A stretch of DNA of 64,000 bases from JAIVJG01 sp964236735 (GTDB lineage Bacteria > Acidobacteriota > Blastocatellia > Pyrinomonadales > Pyrinomonadaceae): contig CAXSFM010000011.1 in assembly GCA_964236735.1 (NCBI GenBank), positions 1 to 64,000 of the forward strand. The letters are read 5' to 3'. The notes under the pieces are model-generated. The model made no database searches and had not been told where the DNA came from. It saw only the letters and a program-made list of their open reading frames with translations. Positions within the stretch are counted from its first letter, which is position 1. Every line of letters starts with the position of its first letter. Both the position numbers and the translations under genes were made by a program. Of this stretch, positions 42,777 through 51,961 are shown piece after piece.

Positions 42777-43796
42777 TTAACTGACGAGCGCAGGCGTAAT
42801 GACATCGTGGATGGCGCGCACTTCCGTCACGAGTTGCTCGTATTGCTCAAGCGTCAGAGATTGCGCGCCGTCCGAAAGCGCTTGTTCCGGGTTGGCGTGA
42901 ACTTCGACGATCAAACCGTCAGCCCCGACCGCGACTGCGGCGCGCGCCATCGGCGTGACCATATAGTTCTTGCCAGTGCCGTGCGAAGGGTCAACGACCA
43001 CCGGCAAGTGCGAGATGCGCCGGACGGCGGGAATGGCGGCGAGGTCGAGCGTGTTGCGCGTGTGTTGCGTGAAGGTGCGGATGCCGCGCTCGCAGAGGAT
43101 AATCTGGTAATTTCCTTCCGACATCACGTACTCGGCGGCCAGCATCCACTCGTCGAACATGGCGGAGAGACCGCGCTTGAGCAAGATTGGCAGACGCGAG
43201 CGTCCCGCGCGTTTGAGCAATGAATAATTCTGCATGTTGCGCGCGCCGATCTGAATCACGTCGCCGTAACGCTCGACAAGTTCGAGGCTCTGTTCGTCAA
43301 TCGCTTCGGTAATAATTTTCAATCCGAACGTGTCGCGGACTTCGGCGAGAATCTTTAAGCCCTCTTCACCAAGTCCCTGAAAAGCATAGGGCGAAGTGCG
43401 AGGCTTGAATGCGCCGCCACGGAAAAATTTCGCGCCGCTGCGTCGCACGGCTTCGGCGACGGCAAAAGTCTGCTCGCGGCTCTCGACCGCGCACGGCCCG
43501 GCGATGATCGCCAGTTCGTCGCCGCCGATTGATGCGTCGCCGACTTTAACGATGGTTTTCTCCGGTTTCAAATCGAGCGTCACGAGCTTGAAAGGTTTGC
43601 TGACGCGAATCGCCTCGGCCACGCCGGGCAGATTCTCGAAGCGAGACGTATCAACTGGCGACGAGTTGCCGGTGATGCCGATGGCTGTGCGCTGCGCGCC
43701 GGGCAGAGGATGCGCGCGCAAATTCATCTCGGTAATCACGCGCACGACATCCGCGATTTCGCGCTCGGTGGCGTCGGCCTTCATAACGATGAGCAT
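42777..43796 (-). CDS. aroF: 3-deoxy-7-phosphoheptulonate synthase, type I beta
   Basis: First enzyme of the shikimate pathway: condenses phosphoenolpyruvate with erythrose 4-phosphate. 339 residues. The first 70 form the ferredoxin-like regulatory domain of the Thermotoga/Bacillus type (MLIVMKADATEREIADVV). The barrel carries AGPCAVESREQTF, GAFKPRTSPYAFQGLG, DVIQIGARNMQNYSLLK, ILLKRGLSA, LCERGIRTF and VVDPSHGTGK. The N-terminal domain in relatives mediates feedback inhibition by tyrosine or phenylalanine. GAGGT lies just before the start. Downstream of argS with a 137-base gap. Confidence 0.95.
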   Translation of the reverse strand: MLIVMKADATEREIADVVRVITEMNLRAHPLPGAQRTAIGITGNSSPVDTSRFENLPGVAEAIRVSKPFKLVTLDLKPEKTIVKVGDASIGGDELAIIAGPCAVESREQTFAVAEAVRRSGAKFFRGGAFKPRTSPYAFQGLGEEGLKILAEVRDTFGLKIITEAIDEQSLELVERYGDVIQIGARNMQNYSLLKRAGRSRLPILLKRGLSAMFDEWMLAAEYVMSEGNYQIILCERGIRTFTQHTRNTLDLAAIPAVRRISHLPVVVDPSHGTGKNYMVTPMARAAVAVGADGLIVEVHANPEQALSDGAQSLTLEQYEQLVTEVRAIHDVITPALVS

Positions 43797-43933
43797 TAAA
43801 TTTACCTCGTAACCGTTTCACCGGCGCGGGCAGCTTCTTAGTGAAAACGCCGGCCAGCTTTCAATTCAAATATACGCGCGACGGACGGTGGCAGACTTGG
43901 AATAAAACTCCGCGTGCAGATTAGCTCTCCTAC

Positions 43934-45988
43934 TCACATTCTCTCCGGCACTTCGATGCCGAGCGTGGCGAGCGATGCCGTCAACTGTCGCCGCACAAAA
44001 TCCGCAATCGTCACAAGCACTGCACGTCTGGTCTGATTCTCTTCGGCGATGATGCGATGATGATGATAGAAGAGGTTGAAGGCGCGCGCCAGTTGGAACG
44101 TGTACTTGGCAAGATACGACGGCTCGGCCTGTTCCGCCGTCTGCGCGAGAATTTCATCGAGACGCGCCGCGAGCATCACGAGTGACCACAATTCGTCACC
44201 GCTTTCGCCAGCGAAAATATCCTTCACAGTTTGAAGTTGCGTGTTTCCCACAGCGTTGATGGAAGCGATGCTCGCGAAAGCGTTTTTCGTTTCATCACCG
44301 CTCAATTTACGAAAGATCGAGTTGGCGCGGACGGCTGCATACTGACAGTAAGGGCCGGTTTCGCCTTCAAAAGAGAGAGCCTCTTTGAAATCAAAAACGA
44401 TGACGGAGTTGCGCGTCCACTTCATCAGAAAATAACGGAGCGCGCCGACCGCGATGATATGAGCTGTCGCGCGCTTCTCAACGTCGGAGAGTTCCGTGTG
44501 TCGCGCTTCCACTTCACTCAGCGCGTTCGCCTCAAGCCGGTCAATCAAGTCGTCAACTTTAACGCCGAGTCCACGCCGCCCGCTCATCTCGATGAAGGCG
44601 CGCGTGCGGTCTTCTTCCTTCAACTCGACTCCCAACTCCACGCACGCGGCGGGCGAGAGCGCAACCATCTCGTAAGAAAAATGCACGCTCGCGTCTTCGC
44701 TGACGGCGGGCGCGACCGCCGCCACGCCGCGCCTCACAACTTCCTGCGGGTACGCCTGTCGCGCGTCAATCACGTTGTACACGGTCGCGCCGTGCCCGAA
44801 CTGCGGAGCTTGTGCGGACTCTGGCGTCGCCGCGTTGCTCGTCATCCAGACGGCGTGGCTTTCGTCATACGTGCGGAACGGGCGATAGTTGAAATCGAAA
44901 CTGAATTGGCCGAGCTTCCACAGTTGATATGCGATGTCCTTGCCAGTGTAGGTGATCGTGTTGTTGGAGCGGACGATCACTTTGTCCGCCTCGTGCTCGT
45001 CGCTGCTGGTGTGCGTGTCCATCGGCATCACCCAGCAGCCTTTGTTGCGGCCTTCGGACTCGAAACGAATCGCGCCCGCCGCCTTCATGCGCTCGAACGC
45101 GGGCTGCCAGAGAAAGTGCAAAACCTCAGACTCGCGCGGCAGCAAATCGTAGCGGATGCCGATGCGCTCCATCGTGTCGAGATGGCAATTAACGATGCGC
45201 GTGGCGACATACTCAGCCAACTCCGCAATCGGATTGTCGCCCTCTTCGAGCGCGTGCAGCGTCTCGACGCGGAGGCGCAAAAGTTCCGGGTCTTCCTTGG
45301 CTTCAACGTCGCCGTGACGATAGAAGAGTCCGACGCGCGCGTACAAATCCCAGCAGTAATAATCGAAAGGGTTTTCGGGAGGCAGCGATGCGTCGAGCGC
45401 GCGCACGTCTTCAAGCGCCAGATGCTCGATGTGCATGAAGCCGACGACGACATCCGCCACCTGCACGCCTGTGTTATCAATATAATTGTGAACTTCAACA
45501 CGCTCGCCGCGCGCTTTGAGGATGCGGACGAAAGTGTCTCCGAGCACAGAGTTTCGCAGGTGGCCGATGTGCGCGGCCTTGTTGGGATTGACGCTCGTGT
45601 GCTCGACCATGCGCTTCGGGCGTGCGTCGTCGCCGGTCAAAACTTGTGTCGAAGCGTTGGTTTGTGCAGCAGCAATCGTCGCCAGCAGCCGCGCGCGATT
45701 GTAGAAGAGATTGAGATAACCAGCGCCGGCGACTTCGACGCGCTCGACATCCATGTCGCTTTCAAGCGCGGTGCGGAGTTCCTCTGCGATGAGGCGCGGT
45801 TGCCGTTTCTCGCCCGTCTCCTGCTTGATGCGCTTCGCCAGTTCAAAGGCCAGAGGGAACGCGAGATCGCCTTGTTCCGTGCGCTTGGGAATCTCGGCGT
45901 TGACCTGCTCCAACTCGATGCCGAATTTTTCAGAGGCGACGGCGCGCACCTGCTCGCGAAGTTTTAACTGTAGCTCGATCAGATTCAA
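43934..45988 (-). CDS. argS: arginyl-tRNA synthetase
   Basis: Charges tRNA-Arg. 684 residues from a TTG start preceded by GAAGAG. The N-terminal tRNA-recognition domain is followed by HTSVNPNKAAHIGHLRNSVLGD with HIGH at 140-143. The KMSKS-equivalent region is EMSGRRGLGVKVDDLID. The class Ia anticodon domain ends the protein (ARAFNLFYHHHRIIAE, LTASLATLGIEVPERM). At 684 residues it is about 100 longer than E. coli ArgRS (577). A long open frame lies antisense to most of this gene and is a shadow of its codon pattern. Confidence 0.95.
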   Translation of the reverse strand: MNLIELQLKLREQVRAVASEKFGIELEQVNAEIPKRTEQGDLAFPLAFELAKRIKQETGEKRQPRLIAEELRTALESDMDVERVEVAGAGYLNLFYNRARLLATIAAAQTNASTQVLTGDDARPKRMVEHTSVNPNKAAHIGHLRNSVLGDTFVRILKARGERVEVHNYIDNTGVQVADVVVGFMHIEHLALEDVRALDASLPPENPFDYYCWDLYARVGLFYRHGDVEAKEDPELLRLRVETLHALEEGDNPIAELAEYVATRIVNCHLDTMERIGIRYDLLPRESEVLHFLWQPAFERMKAAGAIRFESEGRNKGCWVMPMDTHTSSDEHEADKVIVRSNNTITYTGKDIAYQLWKLGQFSFDFNYRPFRTYDESHAVWMTSNAATPESAQAPQFGHGATVYNVIDARQAYPQEVVRRGVAAVAPAVSEDASVHFSYEMVALSPAACVELGVELKEEDRTRAFIEMSGRRGLGVKVDDLIDRLEANALSEVEARHTELSDVEKRATAHIIAVGALRYFLMKWTRNSVIVFDFKEALSFEGETGPYCQYAAVRANSIFRKLSGDETKNAFASIASINAVGNTQLQTVKDIFAGESGDELWSLVMLAARLDEILAQTAEQAEPSYLAKYTFQLARAFNLFYHHHRIIAEENQTRRAVLVTIADFVRRQLTASLATLGIEVPERM

Positions 45989-46074
45989 GACTCTTCAATC
46001 CCTTCCGTTGATGCGTTCATTGATTCGGGCGGCAGACCTCATAGTCGTCAAAAACCTCGCCGTCGAAAAGTCGA

Positions 46075-46156
46075 AAGTATAGCGCAGCGCGGCGAGGTCT
46101 TGCTAATTGAAGGGGAAGGGCTTGCTTGACACCGTCGCGGCGCGCTCTGCTACCAT
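46075..46156. promoter_or_regulatory. divergent promoter region between argS and larC
   Basis: Toward larC: TTGACA (46126-46131) then TACCAT (46151-46156) with a long 19-base spacer. Toward argS: a TATACT on the minus strand near 46075-46081 with only a poor -35. Both are plausible but imperfect. A GCGGG/CCCGC hairpin (46215-46233) lies in the larC leader. Confidence 0.35.
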
Positions 46157-46246
46157 CAGTTCACTTTGCTGTCGAACAAAAATTCTTTCTCTGATTAGAA
46201 TTGTGGAAGTGCAGGCGGGATTTGTTTGCCCGCGATTTGATTTGTG

Positions 46247-47485
46247 ATGCGAACGCTTTACTTCGATTGCTTTGCCGGAGCCAGCGGCGACATGATACTC
46301 GGCGCGCTGGTGAGCGCGGGAGTTGACGCGCGCGAGCTTGTCGCACGTCTCGCGCTGCTCGATGTAGCAGGTTATGAAGTGACGTTCGAGACGGTTGATC
46401 GCTCCGGCATCAGCGCGACGAAGGCGAAGGTGTTGACCGCACACGAGCACAAACATCGCCATCTGTCGGATATACTCAAAATCATCGGCGACTCGCGGCT
46501 CGATGAAGCGGTGAAGACACGCGCGTCGCAAATCTTTACGCGACTGGCTGAAGCGGAAGCGCGTGTGCATAACGTGGCGCTCGAAAAAATTCACTTTCAC
46601 GAAGTTGGCGCGCTCGACGCCATCGTTGATGTGATTGGCGCGTGCATTGCTTTCGAGTTGTTGGGCATTGAGCGCTTCGTCTCGTCGCCGCTACATGTCG
46701 GCAGCGGAACTGTTGAGATGGCGCACGGGCGTTTCCCCGTCCCGCCTCCCGCCGTCACCGAACTGCTGCGCGGAGTGCCGATTTACTCGACGGAGATTAA
46801 GGGCGAGTTGCTGACCCCGACCGGGGCAGCGATTATCAGCACCGTGTGTGAGACTTACGGCGTGCTTCCTTCGATGCGTGTCGAGAATACAGGATACGGC
46901 GCGGGCACGCGGGAATACGAAAAATTTCCCAACGTGCTGCGCGTCATGGTCGGTGAGTCGCATAGTGAAACGGGAGTGAAGCGAGAGGAGTTAAATGTGG
47001 AGGCGCACGCGGAAACTCAAAACGAGATCGGGCAGTCGCGCGAAAAACTTTTGATGATTGAGACGAATCTTGACGATGCGTCGCCGCAGGTCGTCGGTTA
47101 TCTGATGGAGCAGGCGTTCGAGCGGGGCGCGCTTGATTGTTATTTGACGCCGGTGCAGATGAAAAAGAATCGCCCCGGCGTCCTCATCTCGATACTCTGC
47201 CACCCGCGCGAGCGCGAAAAGATGTTCGCGTTGTTATTCACCGAGACGCCGACGCTCGGCGCGCGCGTGTTTGAAGTCGAGCGTCGCTCGCTGCCAAGAA
47301 AAATCGTCAGCGTCGAGACCGAGTTCGGCGCGCTCGATGTAAAGACGGCAATCATGGACGGGCGAGTCGTCAATGCAAAACCCGAATACGAACAATGTCG
47401 CGCCATTGCCGCCGCGAAGCATGTGCCCCTGCGCGTCGTCGAGGATGCGGTGATGGCTGCTTTCAATTTGTTGGGAGAGGATTAG
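46247..47485 (+). CDS. larC: LarC-family nickel-pincer cofactor nickel insertase
   Basis: LarC inserts nickel into the pyridinium-based pincer cofactor used by lactate racemase LarA and related enzymes. 412 residues from ATG 46247. It begins RTLYFDCFAGASGDMILGALV, then HHH-type ALEKIHFHEVGALDAIVDVIG, PVPPPAVTELLRGVPI, ELLTPTGAAIIS, and MIETNLDDASPQVVGYLMEQ, all family landmarks. The LarC1/LarC2 regions are continuous here, with no programmed-frameshift site needed. No larA, larB or larE is in the window. folE follows 2 bases later. Confidence 0.9.
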   Translation: MRTLYFDCFAGASGDMILGALVSAGVDARELVARLALLDVAGYEVTFETVDRSGISATKAKVLTAHEHKHRHLSDILKIIGDSRLDEAVKTRASQIFTRLAEAEARVHNVALEKIHFHEVGALDAIVDVIGACIAFELLGIERFVSSPLHVGSGTVEMAHGRFPVPPPAVTELLRGVPIYSTEIKGELLTPTGAAIISTVCETYGVLPSMRVENTGYGAGTREYEKFPNVLRVMVGESHSETGVKREELNVEAHAETQNEIGQSREKLLMIETNLDDASPQVVGYLMEQAFERGALDCYLTPVQMKKNRPGVLISILCHPREREKMFALLFTETPTLGARVFEVERRSLPRKIVSVETEFGALDVKTAIMDGRVVNAKPEYEQCRAIAAAKHVPLRVVEDAVMAAFNLLGED

Positions 47486-47487
47486 AA

Positions 47488-48105
47488 ATGCCGACGAAAC
47501 TTCCGTTGCGTGTCGAAGACGAAAAAGCGTTGGCGCGCGAAGTTGATCTGGAAAAGATTGCGCGCGGCGTCAGGCTGATCCTCGAAGGTGTCGGCGAAGA
47601 CCCAGAGCGTCCCGGCCTGCAACGCACGCCGCAGCGCGTCGCGGAGATGTATGCGGAGTTGACGGCGGGGATGCGCGAAGACCCGCATCAGCACGTCGTC
47701 GCACTGCCCGGCGACAAGCACGATGAGATGGTGATCGTCAAAGACATCCACTTCGCATCGTTGTGCGAACATCATCTCGCGCCGTTCGTCGGCGTCTGCC
47801 ACATCGCTTATATCCCGAAAGGCGGGCGCATCGTCGGCCTCTCAAAGTTGGCGCGACTCGTGGAAAATTTCGCGCGGCGTTTGCAATTGCAGGAGCGTCT
47901 GACCTCGGAGATTGCCGACACGCTGCAAGACGGACTGCGACCCGTCGGCGTGATGGTCGTGATGGAAGCGGAGCATACGTGCATGACGATTCGCGGAGTG
48001 AAAAAGCCCGGCGCGCATACGATCACGTCCGCGATACGCGGCGGCTTCCGCAAAGACCCGCGCACGCGCAGCGAGGCGATGGCCTTGATCAGAGGACGCG
48101 AGTAA
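47488..48105 (+). CDS. folE: GTP cyclohydrolase I
   Basis: First step of tetrahydrofolate (and queuosine/biopterin) synthesis: GTP to dihydroneopterin triphosphate. 205 residues from ATG 47488, 7 bases after GAGAGG. Zinc ligands are in SLCEHHLAPF (Cys and His) and EHTCMTIRGV (Cys). Other family motifs: ERPGLQRTPQRVAEMY, IPKGGRIVGLSKLAR and RLQLQERLTSEIA. It is the zinc-dependent FolE1 type. The start lies immediately after larC, so the two are cotranscribed. Confidence 0.96.
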   Translation: MPTKLPLRVEDEKALAREVDLEKIARGVRLILEGVGEDPERPGLQRTPQRVAEMYAELTAGMREDPHQHVVALPGDKHDEMVIVKDIHFASLCEHHLAPFVGVCHIAYIPKGGRIVGLSKLARLVENFARRLQLQERLTSEIADTLQDGLRPVGVMVVMEAEHTCMTIRGVKKPGAHTITSAIRGGFRKDPRTRSEAMALIRGRE

Positions 48106-48204
48106 GTTACAAAAGTATTCATCTGTACCATGCGGCGAATGATGAAAATGGCGCGTCTTTCCTGTCAATCTTAATCTGTCACACGTCTTGAATTTTTGGT
48201 TTCT

Positions 48205-50406
48205 ATGAAAAGTTTTTACGTCACCACGCCGATCTATTACGCCAACAGTTTGCCGCACATGGGGCATCTCTACACGACGGTGGTCGCGGATTGTCTCGCG
48301 CGCTATGAGCGACAGCGCGGCCTTGAAACTTATTTTCTGACGGGCACGGACGAGCACGGGCAAAACATCATGCGCTCGGCGGCGAAGAACGGGCGCACGC
48401 CGCGCGAACACGTTGATTACATCGTCGGCGAGTTGCAGAAGATGTTCGCCTCGTTCGGACTCGACGGCGCGCACGGCGGCTACGATATTTTCATGCGGAC
48501 GGGCGAGCCTTTTCATTACGAAGCGGCGAGCCAATTCTGGCGCGTGGTGGCGGCGAACAAAACTCCGAAGGGACGCGAATGCATCTACAAAGGATTTTAC
48601 GAAGGCTGGTTTTGCGCGCCGTGCGGGACGTTCAAGACTGATGAAGAATTGGCGTTGCCGGAACATGAAGGCGAGGCTCCACTCTGTCTTATCCATGAGG
48701 CACCGGTTGACCGCGTCTCTGAGGAAAGTTATTTCTTCCGCCTGTCGGATTACGATGAGGCGTTGCTCCAACTCTACGCGAGCCGTCCTGATTTTGTCAG
48801 ACCAGAAGCGCGTCTGAACGAAGTCATCAGCATGACGCGCGGCGGCTTGCAGGATGTCTCCATCAGCCGCTTGAAGTCGTCCGTCAGTTGGGCGATTCCC
48901 GTGCCGGGTGATGACGAGCACACAATTTATATCTGGTTCGACGCGCTCATCAACTACATCTCCGCACTCGGTTATGGCAATCAGGAGCGACAACAAATAG
49001 ACGGCGGAGAGTTGTTCCAGAAATTCTGGCCGGGCACGCACATCGTCGGCAAAGACATTCTGCGCCAGCACGCGATTCTGTGGCCGGCGATGCTGCTTGC
49101 GGCGGGCGTGGAGTTGCCGCGTCAAGTCGTCGCGCACGGGATGTGGCTCGACCAGACGGGGCGCAAGGGATCAAAGACGCTCGGCAATGCGCTCGAACTG
49201 CCTGTTCTCATACAGCATTATCAGGTGGATGTCGTGCGTTATTTTCTGCTCCGCGAGATGGCTTTCGGACAAGACTCGAAAGTTGATTATGAAGTGATAC
49301 TTGAGCGCGCGAACTCTGACCTCGCGAGCGGCTTCGGAAATCTGACGAGCCGCACGCTGACGATGATCGAGCGTTACTTCGACGGCTTCGTGCCCGCGCC
49401 CGACATTTCAGATGAATTGCGTCTGACGGCGAAACGCGCGGGCGTGGATTCCGACGCGATGGAATTGGCGAGCAGTCTCGAACTCGTGCGCGATCAATTC
49501 ATAGGGTTCATGGAGAGCTACGCATTTCATCGTGCGCTCGAAACCGTCTGGGGCATGATCGCGCGCGTGGATAAATTCATCTCGGACGCGAAGCCGTGGG
49601 TGCTGGCGAAGGACGAGTCGCAACGCGAGACGCTCGGCGCGGTACTCTACAGGGCAGCCGAGACGATTCGCTGGCTCGCTGTCATGCTTCATCCGTTGAT
49701 GCCGGACTCGACTCGCGCATTGTGGAAACAACTCGGCTTGACGGGTGACGTGGAAAATATCAACCCGCAGAGCTTGACGTGGGGAGGCTTGCCGCAGGGC
49801 ACGCGCATCGGCGAAGTGGCCGCACTCTTTCCGCGTATTGATAAAGGGAAAATAATGGCAGAGATCGAAAAAGAAATGGCAGATCGAAATGAAGCGAAGT
49901 CTTCAACCGACACGCAGCAGGGAACTCACGCGACGCAGGCTGAGGCCGTGCCCGATGCCGTGACGGCGAGGGAGACCAAACCAACCGAGCCACCGATGCA
50001 GGGCGCGACCGAGGCGCAGGCCGTCCCCGTCGCATCGCAGCAGGCGGCGGCGACGCCGCCGGAGGGCATCGTCAACTTCATTACGATTGACGATTTCATC
50101 AAAATCGAGATGCGCGTCGGGGAAATTTTGACGGCGGAGCGCGTGCCGAAGGCGGACAAGCTGTTGCGGTTCACGATTGATCTCGGCGAGGCCGCGCCGC
50201 GTCAAATTCTGGCGGGCATCGCGCAGTATTACGAGCCGGAGAAACTCATCGGGCGCAAGGTCGCCGTCGTCTCAAATTTGCAGCCACGAAAGCTGCGCGG
50301 CTTCGAGTCGCAAGGCATGGTGCTCGCCGCGTCAGTCGGTGATGAAGGCCGTCCCGTGCTCGCCACATTCACCGAAGATGTCCCGAACGGCGCACGCCTC
50401 AAATGA
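48205..50406 (+). CDS. metG: methionyl-tRNA synthetase with C-terminal tRNA-binding domain
   Basis: Charges tRNA-Met. 733 residues from ATG 48205. HIGH-type HMGH at 18-21; zinc knuckle region FCAPCGTFKTDEEL with a later CLIH; the KMSKS loop reads RKGSKTLGNAL, lacking the usual Met. A Glu/Ala/Thr-rich linker (about 555-620) joins the catalytic/anticodon body to a Trbp111/EMAP-like domain (about 623-733: EMRVGEILTAERVPKADKLL, SNLQPRKLRGFESQGMVLAA), the homodimerising form. tatD follows 34 bases later, a common bacterial pairing. Confidence 0.96.
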   Translation: MKSFYVTTPIYYANSLPHMGHLYTTVVADCLARYERQRGLETYFLTGTDEHGQNIMRSAAKNGRTPREHVDYIVGELQKMFASFGLDGAHGGYDIFMRTGEPFHYEAASQFWRVVAANKTPKGRECIYKGFYEGWFCAPCGTFKTDEELALPEHEGEAPLCLIHEAPVDRVSEESYFFRLSDYDEALLQLYASRPDFVRPEARLNEVISMTRGGLQDVSISRLKSSVSWAIPVPGDDEHTIYIWFDALINYISALGYGNQERQQIDGGELFQKFWPGTHIVGKDILRQHAILWPAMLLAAGVELPRQVVAHGMWLDQTGRKGSKTLGNALELPVLIQHYQVDVVRYFLLREMAFGQDSKVDYEVILERANSDLASGFGNLTSRTLTMIERYFDGFVPAPDISDELRLTAKRAGVDSDAMELASSLELVRDQFIGFMESYAFHRALETVWGMIARVDKFISDAKPWVLAKDESQRETLGAVLYRAAETIRWLAVMLHPLMPDSTRALWKQLGLTGDVENINPQSLTWGGLPQGTRIGEVAALFPRIDKGKIMAEIEKEMADRNEAKSSTDTQQGTHATQAEAVPDAVTARETKPTEPPMQGATEAQAVPVASQQAAATPPEGIVNFITIDDFIKIEMRVGEILTAERVPKADKLLRFTIDLGEAAPRQILAGIAQYYEPEKLIGRKVAVVSNLQPRKLRGFESQGMVLAASVGDEGRPVLATFTEDVPNGARLK

Positions 50407-50440
50407 ATAATATGCAACGCACTATGCAGGCCGCTCTCTC

Positions 50441-51232
50441 ATGTTCGTAGATTCTCACGCACACATTGATGGCGAGGAATTTGACGCTGACCGCGATGAG
50501 GTCGTCGAGCGTGCGCGTGCGGCTGGCGTGCGTGCCATCCTCAACGTCGGGACGGGCGACCCTCACAGCGGATGTCTGGAACGTGCGGTGCGTCTGGCGG
50601 AAAAGTACGAAGATGTGTATGCGGCGGTCGGCGTGCATCCGCACGATGCGAGCCTGTTTGACGAGGATGCAAAAAAGCGTCTGTGTGAATTGGTGAAGAG
50701 CAGCGCGCGCGTGATTGCGTGGGGCGAAATCGGCCTCGACTTTCATTACGACAATTCGCCGCGCGAAGTGCAACGCAGAGTTTTCGAGCGGCAAATGAAT
50801 CTCGCGCGAGAAGCGGGGTTGCCGGTCATTATCCATTCGAGAGACGCCGATGATGAGACGGTGGAAATTCTTCGCGAGCATCTGAGCGATGGCACGCATC
50901 CCGGCGGAATCATGCACTGCTTTGGCGGCAGCGTGAAGATGGCTGAGAGCGTGCTTGAACTCGGCATGTTGATTTCATTCGCGGGTAACGTGACTTTCAA
51001 AAAGGCGGAGCCGCTGCGTGAGGTTGCGAGGATGATTCCGCTTGAGCGTCTGTTGATTGAAACGGACTGCCCTTATCTCACGCCCGTGCCTTTTCGCGGT
51101 CGGCGCAATGAACCGGCCTTTGTCGCGGACACAGCGCGTTTTCTGGCGGAGTTGCGGGGATTGGAAGTTAATGAACTCGGCGACATCACATCTGCAAACT
51201 TCGCGCGCTTTTTCCAACTTGAAATATCCTGA
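50441..51232 (+). CDS. tatD: TatD-family metal-dependent DNase
   Basis: Metal-dependent hydrolase with 3'-5' exonuclease activity in characterised members. 263 residues. Motifs: FVDSHAHIDG (His-x-His), AAVGVHPHDA, AWGEIGLDFHYD (Glu), VIHSRDADDET, GIMHCFGGS and LIETDCPYLTPVPFRGRRNEP (Asp). Complete TIM-barrel hydrolase of normal length. It shares a transcript with metG. Confidence 0.94.
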   Translation: MFVDSHAHIDGEEFDADRDEVVERARAAGVRAILNVGTGDPHSGCLERAVRLAEKYEDVYAAVGVHPHDASLFDEDAKKRLCELVKSSARVIAWGEIGLDFHYDNSPREVQRRVFERQMNLAREAGLPVIIHSRDADDETVEILREHLSDGTHPGGIMHCFGGSVKMAESVLELGMLISFAGNVTFKKAEPLREVARMIPLERLLIETDCPYLTPVPFRGRRNEPAFVADTARFLAELRGLEVNELGDITSANFARFFQLEIS

Positions 51233-51290
51233 GATGTTCTTGTTGCCTTGTTTTCGATTTGCATCAGCCACCGCACAGGAAAATCAAACT

Positions 51291-51318
51291 TTGCCAGTCT
51301 GCCTGTTAATGTTATAAA
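51291..51318 (+). promoter_or_regulatory. sigma70-like promoter before yajQ
   Basis: TTGCCA (51291-51296), 16-base spacer, TATAAA (51313-51318); each box has one mismatch. It is about 75 bases before the yajQ ATG at 51394, in an otherwise empty 161-base gap. Confidence 0.55.
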
Positions 51319-51393
51319 GATTGTGACGGGCGGCAAGATTTTTCGTCGTACACAAGTTGCTAAAATCAGCCGTCAACATTCGGCACTTACTTT

Positions 51394-51891
51394 ATGGCAC
51401 AGCAGAATTCATTCGACATCGTTTCACAAGTAGAACGCGCGGAAATCGTCAACGCCCTCGATCAGACGATGAAAGAGGTCAGGCAGCGCTTTGATTTCAA
51501 GGGCAGCAAGGCAGAGGTGCAGCTTGAAGAGCACGAACTGATTTTGACGGCTGAAGACGAGATGAAGTTGCGCGGCATGAACGACATTCTCCAGCAGAAA
51601 TTCGTTCGCCGGAGCGTGCCTCTGAAAGCTTTGAGCTACGGCAAAATCGAGCCGGCGGCGGGCGGCACGCTGCGCCAGCACGTCGCCATCCAGCAGGGCA
51701 TCCCCGTTGAGAAGGCCAAAGAAATCGTCAAGTTTATCAAAGACACGAAAGTGAAAGTGCAGGCTTCAATACAGGGCGACGTGGTGCGCGTCTCCGGTCG
51801 CGACCGCGACATTCTGCAAGAGGTCATCGCCTTATTGAAGGCTAAAGATTTCGACATCAACATGCAGTACACGAATTATCGCTCTAACTAA
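51394..51891 (+). CDS. yajQ: YajQ-family nucleotide-binding protein
   Basis: 165-residue protein of two ferredoxin-like domains. It starts NSFDIVSQVERAEIVNALDQ, then RFDFKGSKAEVQL, KLRGMNDILQQKFVRRSVPL, QGIPVEKAKEIVKFIKDTKVKVQASI and VSGRDRDILQEVIALLK. Relatives bind nucleic acid or c-di-GMP (Xanthomonas XC_3703, Pseudomonas YajQ) and act as effectors. Since this window also encodes a cyclase and a phosphodiesterase, a c-di-GMP role is possible but not shown by sequence. Single gene with its own promoter. Confidence 0.93.
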   Translation: MAQQNSFDIVSQVERAEIVNALDQTMKEVRQRFDFKGSKAEVQLEEHELILTAEDEMKLRGMNDILQQKFVRRSVPLKALSYGKIEPAAGGTLRQHVAIQQGIPVEKAKEIVKFIKDTKVKVQASIQGDVVRVSGRDRDILQEVIALLKAKDFDINMQYTNYRSN

Positions 51892-51961
51892 TTTTGAAAG
51901 ATTGATGACGGCGAAAAGTTTTTTCAAAGATCAGAGACGCATCATCTGTCGTTCGTAGTTT

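Noticed and set aside
44231..45967. 578-codon open frame antisense to argS
   Set aside because: Arg/Val/Ala/His-rich translation without any domain, entirely opposite a well-supported gene; a product of high-GC codon bias.
47842..49137. 431-codon open frame antisense to folE and metG
   Set aside because: Spans two genes of opposite strand; Arg/His-rich with no motif.
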